Of a stretch of 64,000 nucleotides of DNA, positions 46,104 through 61,100 are shown in pieces. Made by a program: the position numbers and the translations under genes. How positions within the stretch are numbered: position 1 is the first letter of the stretch; every line of letters starts with the position of its first letter. The notes beneath the pieces are model-generated. The model made no database searches and was not told where the DNA came from. It worked only from the letters and a program-made list of their open reading frames with translations. Source of the stretch: Vibrio tasmaniensis (GTDB lineage Bacteria; Pseudomonadota; Gammaproteobacteria; Enterobacterales; Vibrionaceae); the NCBI RefSeq assembly GCF_024347635.1, contig NZ_AP025510.1, forward strand, positions 1,302,001 through 1,366,000, in the 5' to 3' direction.

Positions 46104-49100
46104 ATGGATATTGAGGTTTCGCGCCAAGCTGCGGTTGTTGAAGCAGTAAGTGGGGATGTGGTTGTAGTAACGCCTGACGGTAACCCAAAAAAAGTTCTAG
46201 TTGGCGATATCATCCGTGAAAATGAGATAGTCATTACCGCAAATAATGCAGAACTCGTATTGGCTGCTCCAAATGGTGAGGTTCTAGTTGGCGATAATTG
46301 TGTTGGATGTATTGACCAAGAATTGTCTTGGGCAGATGCCCCAATCGCCGGAGAGGTCAACTTCGATTTAGAGCAATCTGACGACGGAGCCTTTACTGAC
46401 GATGATATTGCGGCAATCCAAGAAGCTATTTTAGGCGGCGCCGATCCTACTGAAATTTTGGAAGCAACGGCTGCTGGTGAAGGGCTAGGCTCTGCAAATG
46501 CTGGCTTTGTTACGATTGAATACAATAATATTCAAACTCAGCCCTCGACATTCTTTGAGACATCAGGGCTTGCGAAAGAAGAGGTAGAGGAAACTCGAGA
46601 GGAATTTAGAACGATCACCCGTTCAGCTGGTGGTCAATCGATCAGCGAATCAGTCACTGAAGGTTCCATTTCTGGCAATACCTACCCCCAATCTATTACG
46701 ACCACAGAAACGATTATTGCGGGCAGTTTAGCTCTAGACCCAGACTCTTTTGTACCAGACACATTATCCCTCGCTTCACTTCTCAGTGAGCTTAATAGCG
46801 ACATTACCTCAAGCGGCCAAGTCGTCACGTTTACTTACGACTCGGTGACGAATTCCATCGTTGGTGTTCAAGGTACTGACGAAGTATTACGTATCGATAT
46901 TGATGCGACTAGTGTTGGCAATAACATTGATCTCACGCTAACCACCACGATCTCTCAATCTATTGATCATGTTCCGTCTATCGGTGGTGGTCAGGTTTAT
47001 TATACTGGCGATCAAATTAACTTTGCCTTTGATATTCAAGGTGAAGACTCCGCTGGAAACCCAATAGCATCACCAATTAATGCGCTGGTTACTTTATTTG
47101 ACGGAGTGAATCCGTCTGCTGAAAGTGTGAATATCAGTAACGTTGAAACTAGTAGTTCAGCAATCGAAGGAACGTTCTCGAATATTGGAAGTGATAAACT
47201 TCAATCAGCAGTCTTTGATTCAAGTGCGTTAGCAGAGTTTGATGGGTTACTTAGTGACAATCAAAATACGCTTGCAAGACTGTCTGATGATGGAGCAACG
47301 ATTACTCTGTCTATTGAAGGTGGAGGTGAAGCTGTTCTCACAATCTCCCTCGATACCGATGGCACTTATAATTTCCAACAGTTCAAACCAATAGAAGAAG
47401 TGAACTCCGACGCGCTTTCATTTTCTCTACCGATCACGGTTACCGATTTTGACCAAGATGTCGTAACGAATACGATTAAGGTTGAGATCTCTGATGGTGA
47501 TAGCCCGTTCATTATTAATGTTGATGGTATTGATGTTGATGAGTCAGGTATTGTTGGCGGCTCACAAGAAGGAACAGCCCCAACAGGTGGCATTGGCAGT
47601 ATCACAGCAAGTGTTTTTGAAAGTGATATTATTGACCATTATGAACTTGAACCGACTGAATTTAATACAGCGGGCTCCTTGGTTTCTAATGGTGCTGCTG
47701 TTCAATTAGAGTTAGTTAGTCAAACCAATGGTGTGAGAACGTATGAAGGTTATGTCGAGGTCAATGGATCTCGAACTACGGTCTTTGACATTCAAGTCGA
47801 TAGCCCATCACTAGGAAATTACGAATTTACTCTGTACGAATCGCTTTCACACCAAGGTGCTGAAGATGAGTTTCTAACCTTTGTATTACCCATTTACGCG
47901 GTTGACGCAGATGGCGACCGTTCTGCACTATCTGGTGGGTCAAATACACCAGAAGCCGCTGAGATTTTAATCAGTGTTAAAGATGATGTGGTCGAACTTA
48001 TCGATAATGTTGTTGCTGTAGATGAACCGACTTTGGCTGGTGATACTGTTGTTTCTTATAATCTATTCAACTTTGAGGGCGCGGATGGTTCGACAATCCA
48101 ATCATTGTCTTACGATGGGGTCGAATACAAGTTAGACCAAAATCTACTCCCAGATGCGGCACAAACTTTCCCATTTACAGAAGGGGTTGCAACGATTTCA
48201 CTCAATGGTGATTTTAGTTTTGAAGTCGCTCGTGATATCAACCACTCAAGCAGCGAAACCATAGTAAAACAATTTGCCTTTTTAGCTGAAGATGCTGATG
48301 GCGACGAGAGCTTCTCAACGCTTGATCTTAGTATTACTGATGGCCAAGATCCGGTAATTAACCTGATTCCGCCAGTAACTCTATCCGAGACCAACCTTTC
48401 TGATGGTTCTGCACCAAGTAGTGCTGCGGTTAGTGTGACAGAAAATATTGCCTATACATCGGGCAGTGATAATGTCGCGAGTTTTCGGATTGATCCAAAC
48501 TTGTTCAATACTAATGATACGCTCAAATCTAATGGGCTTGTCGTTGAACTCAAGGAAGACCCTCAGAACTTAGGTACTTACATAGGTTTTGTTAACGATG
48601 GGGTAAACCCTGATGTCCCAGTATTCACGATTAGCTTTTCTACAACTACATTAGGGGAATACACCTTCACGCTGCTTGAAGCGTTAGATCATGAAGATGG
48701 CCTTGCAAATAACGAGCTAAGCTTTGAGCTGCCTGTTTATGCCGTGGACACTGATGGCGATAGTTCGCAAACTTCCTCGCTTACAATGACCATCGGTGAT
48801 GATGTGCAAATCATGAAAGATGGTGTGCTCAATATTGTTGAACCAACGGTTGCTGATTTGGCTGCTGGAACGGTGACAACTGCCACCATTGATGTGATGC
48901 CTGAGCAGAGTGCTGATGGCGCGACCATTACTCAGATTACGTATGATAATACCGTTTACGCCTTGAATCAGGGCATAACGGGAGAGCAACTTATTCAAGT
49001 TGCTGAAGGTAAATTGTATGTGACGCTTGAAGGGTTGGTGCGTTTTGAACCCAATCGCGATTTAAATCATACAAACAACGAAGACATCGTTAAGACTATC

Positions 49101-52100
49101 GTAGTGACTTCGAGTGACTTTGATAAAGATCCGGTGACATCCACCGTTACTTTGACCATCACTGATGGTGATATTCCAACCATCAACACCATTCCAGGTG
49201 TCACTTTATCAGAATCTAATCTTGCCGATGGCTCGGCAGCAAGTAATGCTCCGGTGAGCCAAACTGAGACTATTCAGTTCACCAATCAAAGTGATAATGT
49301 CACTAGCTTCCGTATAGACCCTGCTCAATTCAACACGAACGACACGCTTAAATCGGGCGGATTAGTCGTTGAGCTTAAAGCTGATCCAAATACGGTTGGG
49401 GGGTATATAGGCTTTGTTAAAGATGGAGCCAACCCAGAGGTTCCAGTCTTTACTATTAGCTTCTCTACTAGCACGGTGGGTGAGTACACCTTTACTCTAC
49501 TAGAAGCATTAGATCATGCTGATGGCCAAGCGAAGAACGATCTGAGCTTTGAACTGCCTGTGTTTGCGGTTGATCGTGATGGTGATGACTCATTGATGTC
49601 GCCACTGAAAGTGACAGTCAGCGATGATGTGCAAGGTATGCAAAATCAAACGCTGAGTATTACTGAGCCAACGGTGGCTGATCTGGCTGCTGGAACGGTG
49701 TCGACAGGCACTGTCGATGTGATGCCAAACCAAAGTGCCGATGGCGCGACCATTACTCAGATCACTTACGACAATACCGTTTACGCCTTGAATCAGGGCA
49801 TAACGGGAGAGCAACTTATTCAAGTTGCTGAAGGTAAACTGTATGTGACGCTTGAAGGTGAAATACGTTTTGAGCCTAAGCGTGATTTAAATCACACAAA
49901 CAGCGAAGACATCGTTAAGACTATCGTGGTGACTTCGAGTGACTTTGATAAAGATCCGGTGACATCCACCGTTACTTTAACCATCACTGATGGTGATATT
50001 CCAACGATTAATACCATTCCAGGTGTCACTTTATCAGAATCTAATCTTGCCGATGGTTCGGCAGCAAGCAATGCTCCGGTGAGCCAAACTGAGACGATTC
50101 AGTTCACCAATCAAAGTGATAATGTCACTAGCTTCCGCATTGAACCTGCTCAATTCAACACGAACGACACGCTTAAATCGGGCGGGTTAGCCGTCGATTT
50201 ACGTATCGATCCACAAAACAGCAACCAGTACATTGGTTTTGTTAAAGATGGATCCAACCCAGAGGTTCCAGTCTTTACTATTAGCTTCTCTACCAGCTCG
50301 GTGGGTGAGTACACCTTTACTCTACTTGAAGCGTTAGACCATGTTGATGGCCAAGCGAAGAACGATCTGAGCTTTGAACTGCCTGTTTACGCGGTAGACC
50401 GCGACGGTGATGACTCATTGATGTCGCCACTGAAAGTGACGGTCAGCGATGACGTACAAGGGATGCAAAATCAAACGCTGAGTATTACTGAGCCAACGGT
50501 GGCTGATTTGGCTGCTGGAACGGTGTCGACAGGCACTGTCGATGTTATGCCAGTTCAAAGTGCTGATGGCGCGACCATTACTCAGATCACTTACGGCAAT
50601 ACCGTTTACACCTTGAATCAGGGCATAACGGGAGAGCAACTTATTCAAGTTGCTGAAGGTAACCTGTATGTGACGCTTGAAGGGTTGGTGCGTTTTGAAC
50701 CCAATCGCGATTTAAACCACACGAGCAGCGAAAATATTGTTAAGACGATATTAGTGACTTCAAGTGACTTTGATAAAGATCCGGTGACATCCACCGTGAC
50801 TTTAACCATCACCGATGGCGATATTCCTATCATTAATGCCATTCCAAGCGTCACGCTATCGGAATCTAATCTTGCAGATGGTTCGACAGCAAGCAATGCT
50901 CCGGTGAGCCAAACTGATACGATCTCGTTCACCAATCAAAGTGATAATGTCACCAGTTTCCGCATTGAGCCGAGTTTATTTAATACCAACGATACACTTA
51001 AATCGGGCGGGTTAGCCGTTGAGCTTAAAGCTGATCCAAACACGGCAGGCGCGTATATCGGTTTTGTGAAAGATGGAGCCAACCCAGAGGTTCCAGTCTT
51101 TACGATTAGCTTCTCTACCAGCACGGTAGGTGAATACACCTTTACTCTACTTGAAGCATTAGATCATGCTGATGGCCAAGCGAACAATGACTTGAGCTTT
51201 GATTTACCGGTTTATGCTGTAGACCGAGACGGTGACGACTCATTAATGTCGCCATTGAAAGTGACGGTCAGCGATGATGTGCAAGGCATGCAAAACCAAA
51301 CGTTAACCATTACTGAGCCAACGGTTGCTGATTTGGCTGCCGGTATTGTTACGACAGGCACTGTTGATGTGATGCCAAACCAAAGTGCAGATGGTGCAAC
51401 AATCACTCAGTTCGTTTATGACGGACAACTTAGAACATTGGTTCAAACAGATACTGGTGAGCAGCGGTTTGGTTTCACTGAAGGGACGTTAGTCATCACC
51501 CTGCAAGGTGAAGTGCGTTTTGAACCCAATCGCGATTTAGTTCATACAAACAACGAAGACATCGTTAAAACAATCGTAGTGACGTCGAGCGACTTTGATA
51601 AAGATCCGGTGACATCCACCGTGACTTTGACCATCACCGATGGTGATATTCCAATCATCAATACTATTCCAACCGTTACGCTATCAGAATCCAATCTAGC
51701 CGATGGCTCGGCAGCAAGCACCGTGCCTGTGAGTCAAACCGAGACTATTCAGTTTACTAATCAAAGCGACAATGTGACCAGTTTCCGCATTGAGCCAAGC
51801 TTATTTAATCCCAACGACACACTTAAATCGAATGGGTTGGTCGTTGAGCTTAAAGCAGATCCAAACACGACTGGGGCGTATATCGGCTTTGTGAAAGATG
51901 GAGCCAACCCAGAAGTTCCTGTCTTTACGATTAGCTTCTCTACTAGCACTGTGGGTGAGTACACCTTTACTCTACTTGAAGCATTAGATCATGCTGATGG
52001 CCAAGCGAACAATGACTTGAGCTTTGATTTACCGGTTTATGCGGTAGACCGAGACGGTGACGACTCATTAATGTCGCCATTGAAAGTGACGGTCAGCGAT

Positions 52101-55100
52101 GATGTGCAAGGCATGCAAAATCAAACGCTGAGTATTTCTGAACCAACGGTGGCTGATCTGGCAGCTGGAACGGTGTCGACTAGCACCGTCGATGTGATGC
52201 CAAACCAAAGTGCCGACGGGGCGACAATCACTAAGTTTGTTTATGACAATCAAGCTGAAAAAGCGTTGGTGCAGACAAATACAGGGGAACAGCAGTTTAT
52301 AGTCGATGAAGGTGTCCTGTATATCACTCTGGAAGGCGATGTCCGTTTTGAACCTAATCGCAACCTCAATCATTCAGGGGGCGATATCGTTAAGACCATT
52401 ACGGTCACCTCTGAAGATAAAGATGGTGACGAAGTAACGTCGACCGTTACGCTTACTATTTCAGATGGTGCTCCACCTGTTATTGATAACATACCACCAG
52501 TCGCTTTGGCTGAAGCAAACCTGCTTGATGGCACCTCTCCGAGCTTAACGGTCACTCAAACCGGAACAATGACGTTTACATCAGGTAGTGATGATGTAAA
52601 CCACTTCCGTATTGATACTGCCCAGTTCAACACAACCGGAGACCTAAAATCGGATGGTTTGGTCGTTCAGTTAAAAGAAGATCCTGCCAATAGTGGAAGT
52701 TATATAGGCTTTGTTGAAAGTGGGGGTGTCCAAACGAATATATTCACTATCTCCTTTGATAACTCAGTGCTTGGTCAATATACCTTCACATTGTTAGAAG
52801 AGTTAGATCACCTGCCTGTCCAGGGTAATAACGATCAAATCTTCACTTTGCCAGTTATTGCGGTCGACCAAGACAATACAGATTCAGTAATTAAGTCTCT
52901 TACGGTGACCATTACTGATGATGTACCCGTCATTACAGATACCACAGACGCGAGTACGTTTATCGTTGATGAGGATGATTTAGGATCTGTTGTGGCTCAG
53001 GCTACAGGCTCGTTTGTGACCACAGAAGGTGCAGACAAAGTTGAGGCTTATGAACTACGTAATATATCTGACCTAGAAGATGCTCTGACATCAGGCAACG
53101 AAGCGATTTCGATCACAGAGGTCACTGGGGGTGCGAACACAACCACCTACCAAGGTGCGACCATAAGCGGGACTCCGATTTTTACTTTTGCACTGGGTAA
53201 CGATGGGTCATACACATTTACCTTGCTTGGTCCTCTAGATCATGAGCCTAGCTCAGAGGCGAGAAATAAGCTGCCTATCTCCTTTGATGTAGTGGCTGTT
53301 GACAGTGATGGCGATGATTCCAACCAGTATCAATTACCAATTCAAGTCATTGATGATATTCCGGAAATGACGCCGCCGACGGGCGAAACGGTTGTCGATG
53401 AAGACGATCTTTCAGGCATAGGTTCGGATCAATCTGACGACACTATCATCAATGGACTGTTCACGGTCGATGAAGGTGCTGATGGTGTTGTTAAGTACGA
53501 ATTAGTCGATGAAGATTTGGTTCTGACTGGCTTAACTTCCGATGGGGAAAATTTAGAGTGGCTAGCTGTTTCACAAAGCGGCACAACATTCACATACGTT
53601 GCTCAAACTGTGACCAGCAATGAAGCCGTGTTTGAGATTGTTTTCGATACCTCTGATAACAGCTATCAATTCGAATTATTTAAACCACTGAAGCACCCTA
53701 ACGGTGCAAACGAGAATACGATAGATCTTGATTTCTCAATCGTTGCTGAAGATTTTGATCAAGACCAATCGAAGGCGATTGATCTAAAAATTACAGTCAC
53801 TGATGATGTTCCATTAGTGTCAACACAATCAATTACTCGTGTTGAAGGTCAGGGATATAGCGGTTCTATAGTCGATATGTTTGCTGATGCTACTGATGTA
53901 GGCGCCGATGGCGCAGTACTGAGCAAAATTGAGGCCTTTGACGGAAGTGGAATTGTTTTCCGAGCTGGGAATAGTGGGCCTTACAGTGGTGACTTCGATT
54001 TAATTAGTGGTAGCCAACAGATTCGAGTTTACGAGCAAATCAATGGCGCTGTTGATCCTCGAGAACTGGGTCGACTGAAAATAAACTCAAATGGTGAGAT
54101 CGAGTTTAGAGCCAATAATTACTTAGAGCATGTTGGTGATGAAATTAACTTCTCTATTAACGTAACAGCTAAGGATAGCGATTCAGATACGTCATCGACG
54201 CCATTGGATATCACAATTACCGATAGGAATTCGTCGAGAATCGTGTTGAAAGTGACCACTTTCGAGGATGCGGGTAGAGACTCAACAATACCTTATGCTA
54301 CTGGTGATGAGCCGACTTTTGAGAATGTTCAAGACAACCAGAATGGTTTACCTAATGCGCCAGCTCAAGTTTCGCTGCAAGTTAACCTGTATGATCAAGA
54401 TAACAACGAGTCTATAGGCCAACTAACGATTAAGAATAGTAACCATAGAGGGACGTTCTATTACTTTGAGAACGGTGAATATCACAAGCTAACAGCTGAA
54501 CCTAATGGTCAAATATTATTTGGGCCGCCTCAAATGCAACAAAGTTTTGCTCCAAACCCAAATGAAGTAAGACAAACTATTGCGACTATCGATAACCTGT
54601 TTTTTGTCCCTGACCAAAACTTTGGTTCAAATGACAACGGGGTACGCATCAATTATGCACTTGAAATTGATAATGATTTAACCCTAGATCACACCATTAA
54701 CTCAAACTTCAGAATCGAGATTGAAGCGGTAGCGGATATTGCGACTTGGGATGATGGTAATAGCACTTATCAGTATCAAGTCAACGAAGATGAAGACAAC
54801 GTCACGTTACAGTTAAACGCTGAATCGCAAGATAATAGCCGAACTGAAACGATCACTTATGAGTTAGAAGTTGTCGAAGGTGACGGGAAGTTTGAGCTTC
54901 TTGATGCAGGCGGTAACGTGCTTACGCTGACGGATGGTGTATACAAAATAGCGGCAGCTGATATTAACAGCACCGTGGTTAACCCAATTGATAATTTCTC
55001 GGGTCAGATAGAGTTCAAAGCAACAGCAGTTACAGAGGAAACACTGAATTCTTATGAAGATACCGATAACGGCGGAGCAAATGATAAAACTGAGGCCCGT

Positions 55101-58100
55101 TCTGTAGAGCAAAACATCATTATTGATGTCACCGCTGACGCGGACCCTGGAAAATTCAGTGTTAATCGTATTCAAATCAATGAAGACAATATAGATGATC
55201 CTGATTACATAGGTCCGCTAGCTAACAAAGATGCATTCACGTTAGATGAAGTCATTTCCATGACAGGATCGGTAGATACGGATGGCTCTGAAGAACTGTT
55301 TGTTCGTATCAGCAATATTACAGAAGGCGCAGTGCTTTACTTTGTCGGTACAAACACGGCAGTTCCTATTGTCAGTGGTACCAATTACCACGAAATAGCG
55401 TATTCCGATTTGGCTAATGTTGAAGTGGTTCCAACTAAACACAGCAATGTGGATTTCACTTTTGATGTTACAGGTGTAGTGAAGGACACTGCAAACCTGT
55501 CAACCAACCCACAACAAGTCGATGTAGAAATACTTGGTACTAAAACGGTTAACGTTGAAGTGAAAGGGGTTGCTGACACACCTTATGGTGGGACGAATGG
55601 TACCGATTGGACCGCAATTACAGATGGCACTGCAAGCGGCGTTCAAACTACGATTCAAGAGAGTCAAAACGGCGACAGCTTTGCTCTGCTTGATTTCACG
55701 GTATTGTCGGGTGAGAGAAAGCCTGCTTCAGGTACAACACCATTACCGGACGATGGTTCCGAAGCTATCACTGTCATTCTATCGGGTATTCCTGATGGCG
55801 TTATAATCGAGGATGGTGACGGTACGGTAATTGATCTTAACTTTGTCGGTTACGAAACTGGACCTGGCGGTAGCCCTGATTTATCAAAACCTATCTATGA
55901 AGCGAATATTACGGAGGCGGGTACAACGTCAGGTATTCGTATTCGACCTGTCGACTCTTCGACCGAGAATATCCACATTCAAGGCAAAGTGGTCGTAACG
56001 GAAAACGATGGCCACACACTTTCTTTTGATCAAGAAATTCGAGTGCTGGTTGAGCCTATCATCGATACCTCAGCAACCTACAACAACGTCACAAACGGAA
56101 ACGAAGATACTGCAATCAACATTGATTGGCACCCTGAAGGGGTTGACTATATCGACTCTGATGAGCATTTCACTTCAATTAAGATTTCCGGTATTCCACC
56201 GGGTGTCACACCCACCGTAAATGGCGATGTGACTGTTGTGAACGATGGTGCGGGTACGTTAACGATTACCCCTAAAGACGCGAATCAAACGCCGGAACAA
56301 TTTACCCAAATTGCATTGGCGAATAACTTTATTCAAATGACTCCGCCAACTGACTCTAGCGTTGATTTCACATTGACGACAGAGGTAGACGTTGAGGAGC
56401 GTGATCACGAATATGTGGACTCTTCTAACCCAGGAGAGGGTATTGCGACTGCGACGGTTACAGGTACGATCAATGTTGTCGTAAGACCCGTTGTTGAGAC
56501 TCATGATGGCATCGATAACAAACTTATCGTTGACGACGTGGCTGGAACAGGTTCTTTGGGAGCGGTGAGCGCAGATCCTCTGACTGGTGTACTTAAGTTT
56601 ACAACCAACAGTGATAACCCATCTGCTACGGATGAATTTGTCATTCGATACCAAGAAACCGATGGATCCTCTGCTATTGAAGAAGTCGACCAACTGGTGA
56701 TTCAATTAACAAATAATGACGTGAATCTAACTCCACTGTCAGATGACGTATTGAATCAATTACTCGTTATTGGTGCTTTTTATGAAGGCGATGGTCGTTG
56801 GGTTGTAACAAATGAGGACTTGTTTAGTATCAGTGCTCCGAATGGTCTTGTTTTTCCTTCAGGAAGTAACGGGGCCAACGGGCTTAATGATATCAATATG
56901 AACATCTTTAGCACAGTAATTGACCGAGGTGATGGTGTTGAGGTTGAAGCATCTGCAGCGGCTCGCAGAGACGGGCAAGTAACTCTAACATTCCCTCAAG
57001 TGGTTTCTGGGAGTACACAGGTTGCTGCAGACATTGCGATGACACCAAACAGTGTTGTCGATGCCATCGAGGACACACAGTTAGATTTGGGATCTGCGCT
57101 AAATAGTCTGGTCACTTTCTCTGGAGAAGATGCTTCAAAAGACCAAGTCACCATTATCATTGATGACTCTGTGACCATTACCCCGGGCGGTACTTTCCCG
57201 ATCAGCTTAGGGGGAAGCAGCGAAGTCGATTTCGTTAATGGTAAATATGTGTTCGAAACAACCGTTGAACAGGGCGTCCCAACAGACTTCTCTGGGCTGT
57301 TACTTAACTTGCCAGCAGACTACTCTGGTGACTTTAGATTACCACTGACAATCGTGACCAAAGATACGCTCTCTGGTGATGAGAAAACGTTAGTTACCGA
57401 AGTCGTCATCAAAGTCGCGCCAGATGCGGAGACGGACCCTACGATCGAGGTGAATGTTATTGGCTCTCTTGATGATGCCTTTAATCCAGTCGATAACGAT
57501 GGTCAGGCTGGACAAGATCCGGTGGGTTACGAAGACACCTACATTCAACTCGACTTCAATTCGACTATTTCGGATCAGGTCTCAGGCGACGAAGGCGGTC
57601 AAGAAGCGTTTACATCGATTACCTTAACGTTGGATGACCCTTCGATAGGGGCATTCTATGACAATACGGGCACCTCACTAGGGACCTCTGTCACGTTTAA
57701 TCAAGCTGAAATCGCAGCGGGGGCACTCGATAATGTGCTCTTTAGAGCGATAGAAAATTACCCGACTGGAAATGATATTAACCAAGTGCAGGTTAATGTT
57801 AGCGGTACAGTCACTGATACCGCAACCTACAATGATCCAGCCTCTCCGGTAGGCACGGCAAGTGACTCTGATACCTTCAATACAAGTGTTCGTTTTGATG
57901 TTGTTCCGGTTGTCGATGATGTACTTGTCTCTGGGCCGGGTAGTGATCCTGATGTTATCGAGATTACCGGCAACGAAGACCAGCTTATTTCCTTGTCAGG
58001 TACAGGACCTGTATCGATTGCACTGACTGACCTTGATGGATCAGAACAGTTTGTATCGATTAAGTTCACTGACGTCCCTGATGGCTTCCAGATGCGTGTA

Positions 58101-61100
58101 GATGCGGGCTCAGCTTACACTGTGAAAAACAACGGTGGCGGTGAGTGGAGTGTTCAACTGCCTCAAGCTTCTGGGCTTTCATTCGACTTGAGTGAAATTT
58201 CGATTTTACCGCCTAAAAACTTCAGTGGTACTGCTGAGTTTGGTGTTGAAGTCTTCACTCAAGAGTCGCTACTGGGCGTACCGACTGCGGCTGCAAACTT
58301 ACCAAGCTTCAAACTGCATGTGGTGCCTGTTGGTGACGATGTTGATACCAACCCTACGGACTCTGTAACGGGCAACGAGGGGCAGAATATTGATATCGAA
58401 ATCAATGCGACTATTTTAGATAAAGAATTGTCGGCCACAGGAAGCGGAACGTATACCGAAAATGCGCCAGAAACCCTTCGAGTCGAAGTGGCTGGCGTTC
58501 CTCAAGATGCTTCTATCTACTATCCTGACGGAACGACCTTGGGTAGTTATGATCCAGCGACGCAACTCTGGACACTAAACGTTCCAGCTCAGTCGTTAGA
58601 TAAGATCGTATTTAACTCTGGCGAACATAATAGTGATACAGGTAATGCTTTGGGTATTAATGGTCCACTGCAGATTACCGTTCGTTCTGTGGATACAGAT
58701 GCTGATAACACTGAGTATTTAGGCACACCAACGAGTTTCAATGTTGATTTAGTGATTGATCCTATCAACGATCAACCGACCTTTGTCAATGTGACTAACC
58801 TTGAAACGACAGAAGACTCTACTGGTGTGGCAATCAACAACTTTAGTATCTACGATATCGACGCAAACTTTGATAATCCAGATGCACCGTATGTACTGAC
58901 GCTAAAAGTTGACCAAACACTGCCGGGTGCACAGGGCGAGTTTGTACTCCCAAGCACTCAATCCAATGGTGTGACATTTGTATTGCAGGCTGATGGCTCA
59001 CTTGTCATGACAGGTAAAGAAGCTGACATCAATGCAGCGCTAACTAATGGCGAGGTTACGTTCAAACCGGACCCGGATCAGAACTATCTCAATCAGGGTG
59101 GGTTAGTGACCATTAATGCTACGATCGATGACGGTGGTAATAACGGTTTGATTGATGCGGGTGATCCGAATACCGCTCAAACGAATCAAACTACCTTCAC
59201 TATTAAAGTGACGGAATATAATGATGCTCCGATAGCGGCCAATGTTGATTTGGGCTCGATTCCGGAAGATGGCCAAATCGTGATTGTTGAGGGTGACTTG
59301 ATTACGGCAAGCTCTGATATCGAAAATCATAACCTTACCGTAACAGATATCAGTCTTACTCAAAATCAAGGTCAAGGTCAGCTTCAGAGGTTTGAGAACA
59401 TTGCTGGGGCGGATGACAATTCGATTAATGGTCCATACTGGGTGTTCACGGCAGCTGATGATTATAATGGAGACGTCAAATTCAATTACTCCATTATCGA
59501 TGATGGTACAACCGACGGTTCGCCGGACTTCAAAGTGGGCAGTGCGGAAATCAGCCTTGTAGTTACAGAAGTTAATGACCAACCAGTGGCAACCGATATT
59601 GATTTGGGCACCATGCTTGAAGAAGGTCAGCTAATCATCAAAGCTGAAGACCTGATTACAGCGACGACAGACCCTGAGGGGCATGCCATTACGGTAACTA
59701 AGGTCGAAATCGATCAAGGTCAGGGGCAAATTCAGAAGTTTGAGAACGTTGGTGGGGCGGATGACAATTCGATTAATGGCCCATACTGGGTATTCACGGC
59801 AGCTGATGATTACAATGGCGATGTTACATTCACCTATACAGTAGAAGATAACGGTACAACCAATGGCTCAAATGATTTCTTAACGGATACCGCGGAAATC
59901 AGCGTTGTGGTACAAGGTGTTAACGATACACCTGTTGTTAATGGTGACAATGTCACTGATTTTATTGATGAAGACGCTGGCCAGTTGCTGAGTGGCATCA
60001 ATGTCAGTGACCCTGATTATGTTGATACATTTTCTAATGACTTAATGACGGTCACTTTGACGGTGGATTACGGAACGTTAAATGTGTCGCTGCCTGCCAT
60101 GACAACTGTGATGGTGAATGGCAACAACACAGGTTCGGTCATCTTAGTCGGTACTTTGAACGATTTAAATGCATTGATTGACACACCGACTAGCCCAGCG
60201 GGTGTTTATCTGGATGCGAGCTTGTCTCCAACCAATAGCATTGGTTTGGAAGTGATCGCGAAAGATAGCGGAAACCCTTCTGGTATCGTCATTGAAACCA
60301 CGCCAGTTATCTATGACATCGCAGTGACTCCCGTGGCGAATGCGCCGACCTTGTCGATTGATACTGTGTCTAACTACGTCAGAAATATCACGGCGAGCCA
60401 GTCAGTAAGCGCTAGCGGCGTTCCTTTGGTTGGTATTATTGCTGTCTTGACAGATATTACGGAAGAGCTAACGCTACGTATCAGTGATGTGCCTGTCGGT
60501 GCTCAAATTACGAGTGATGTGGGTTCAGTGACGGATGTCGGTGGTGGTGTTTGGATTGCTACGGCGGATGCGATTGAATCGGTGAAAGTGGTCGGTCTTT
60601 CTGAAACGCCGGGAAGCTACACACTCAAAGTGGAGGCGGTTTCAGAAGAGCTAGATAACAGCGATACCGCAACATCGGCTTCGATAGACCTCAACTTGAA
60701 CATTGTGTCTAACGGGGTTGATATCGATTTAGCGACAGAAACCGACGATGTTCAGCTATTGGCAGGGGCTGGCAATATCGACCTGACAGCAGGTTCTGGA
60801 AATGATCGTCTGGAAGGTGGTTCGGGTGACGATACGCTCGTGGGCGGTGACGGTAACGACACACTCATTGGCGGCGGCGGTTCAGATATTCTAACCGGTG
60901 GAAATGGTATGGATTCGTTTGTATGGTTCAACATCGAAGATGGTGTCGAAGATACGATTACCGACTTTAGCCTATCTGAAGGAGACCAACTCGATCTAAG
61001 AGAAGTGTTACCTGAGCTGAAAAGTGCCTCACCAGATATAACAACACTGCTGCAACACATTGATGCGAAGGTCGACGGGGATGATATTGAACTTACGATT

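Noticed and set aside
48336..52460. Tandem mobile elements or phage-tail repeats
   Set aside because: The 825-bp units stay in one frame inside a single gene and encode secreted beta domains; no transposase or phage gene.
59103..59582. 159-codon minus-strand frame
   Set aside because: Antisense inside the adhesin gene; long antisense frames are expected from its repetitive codon use.
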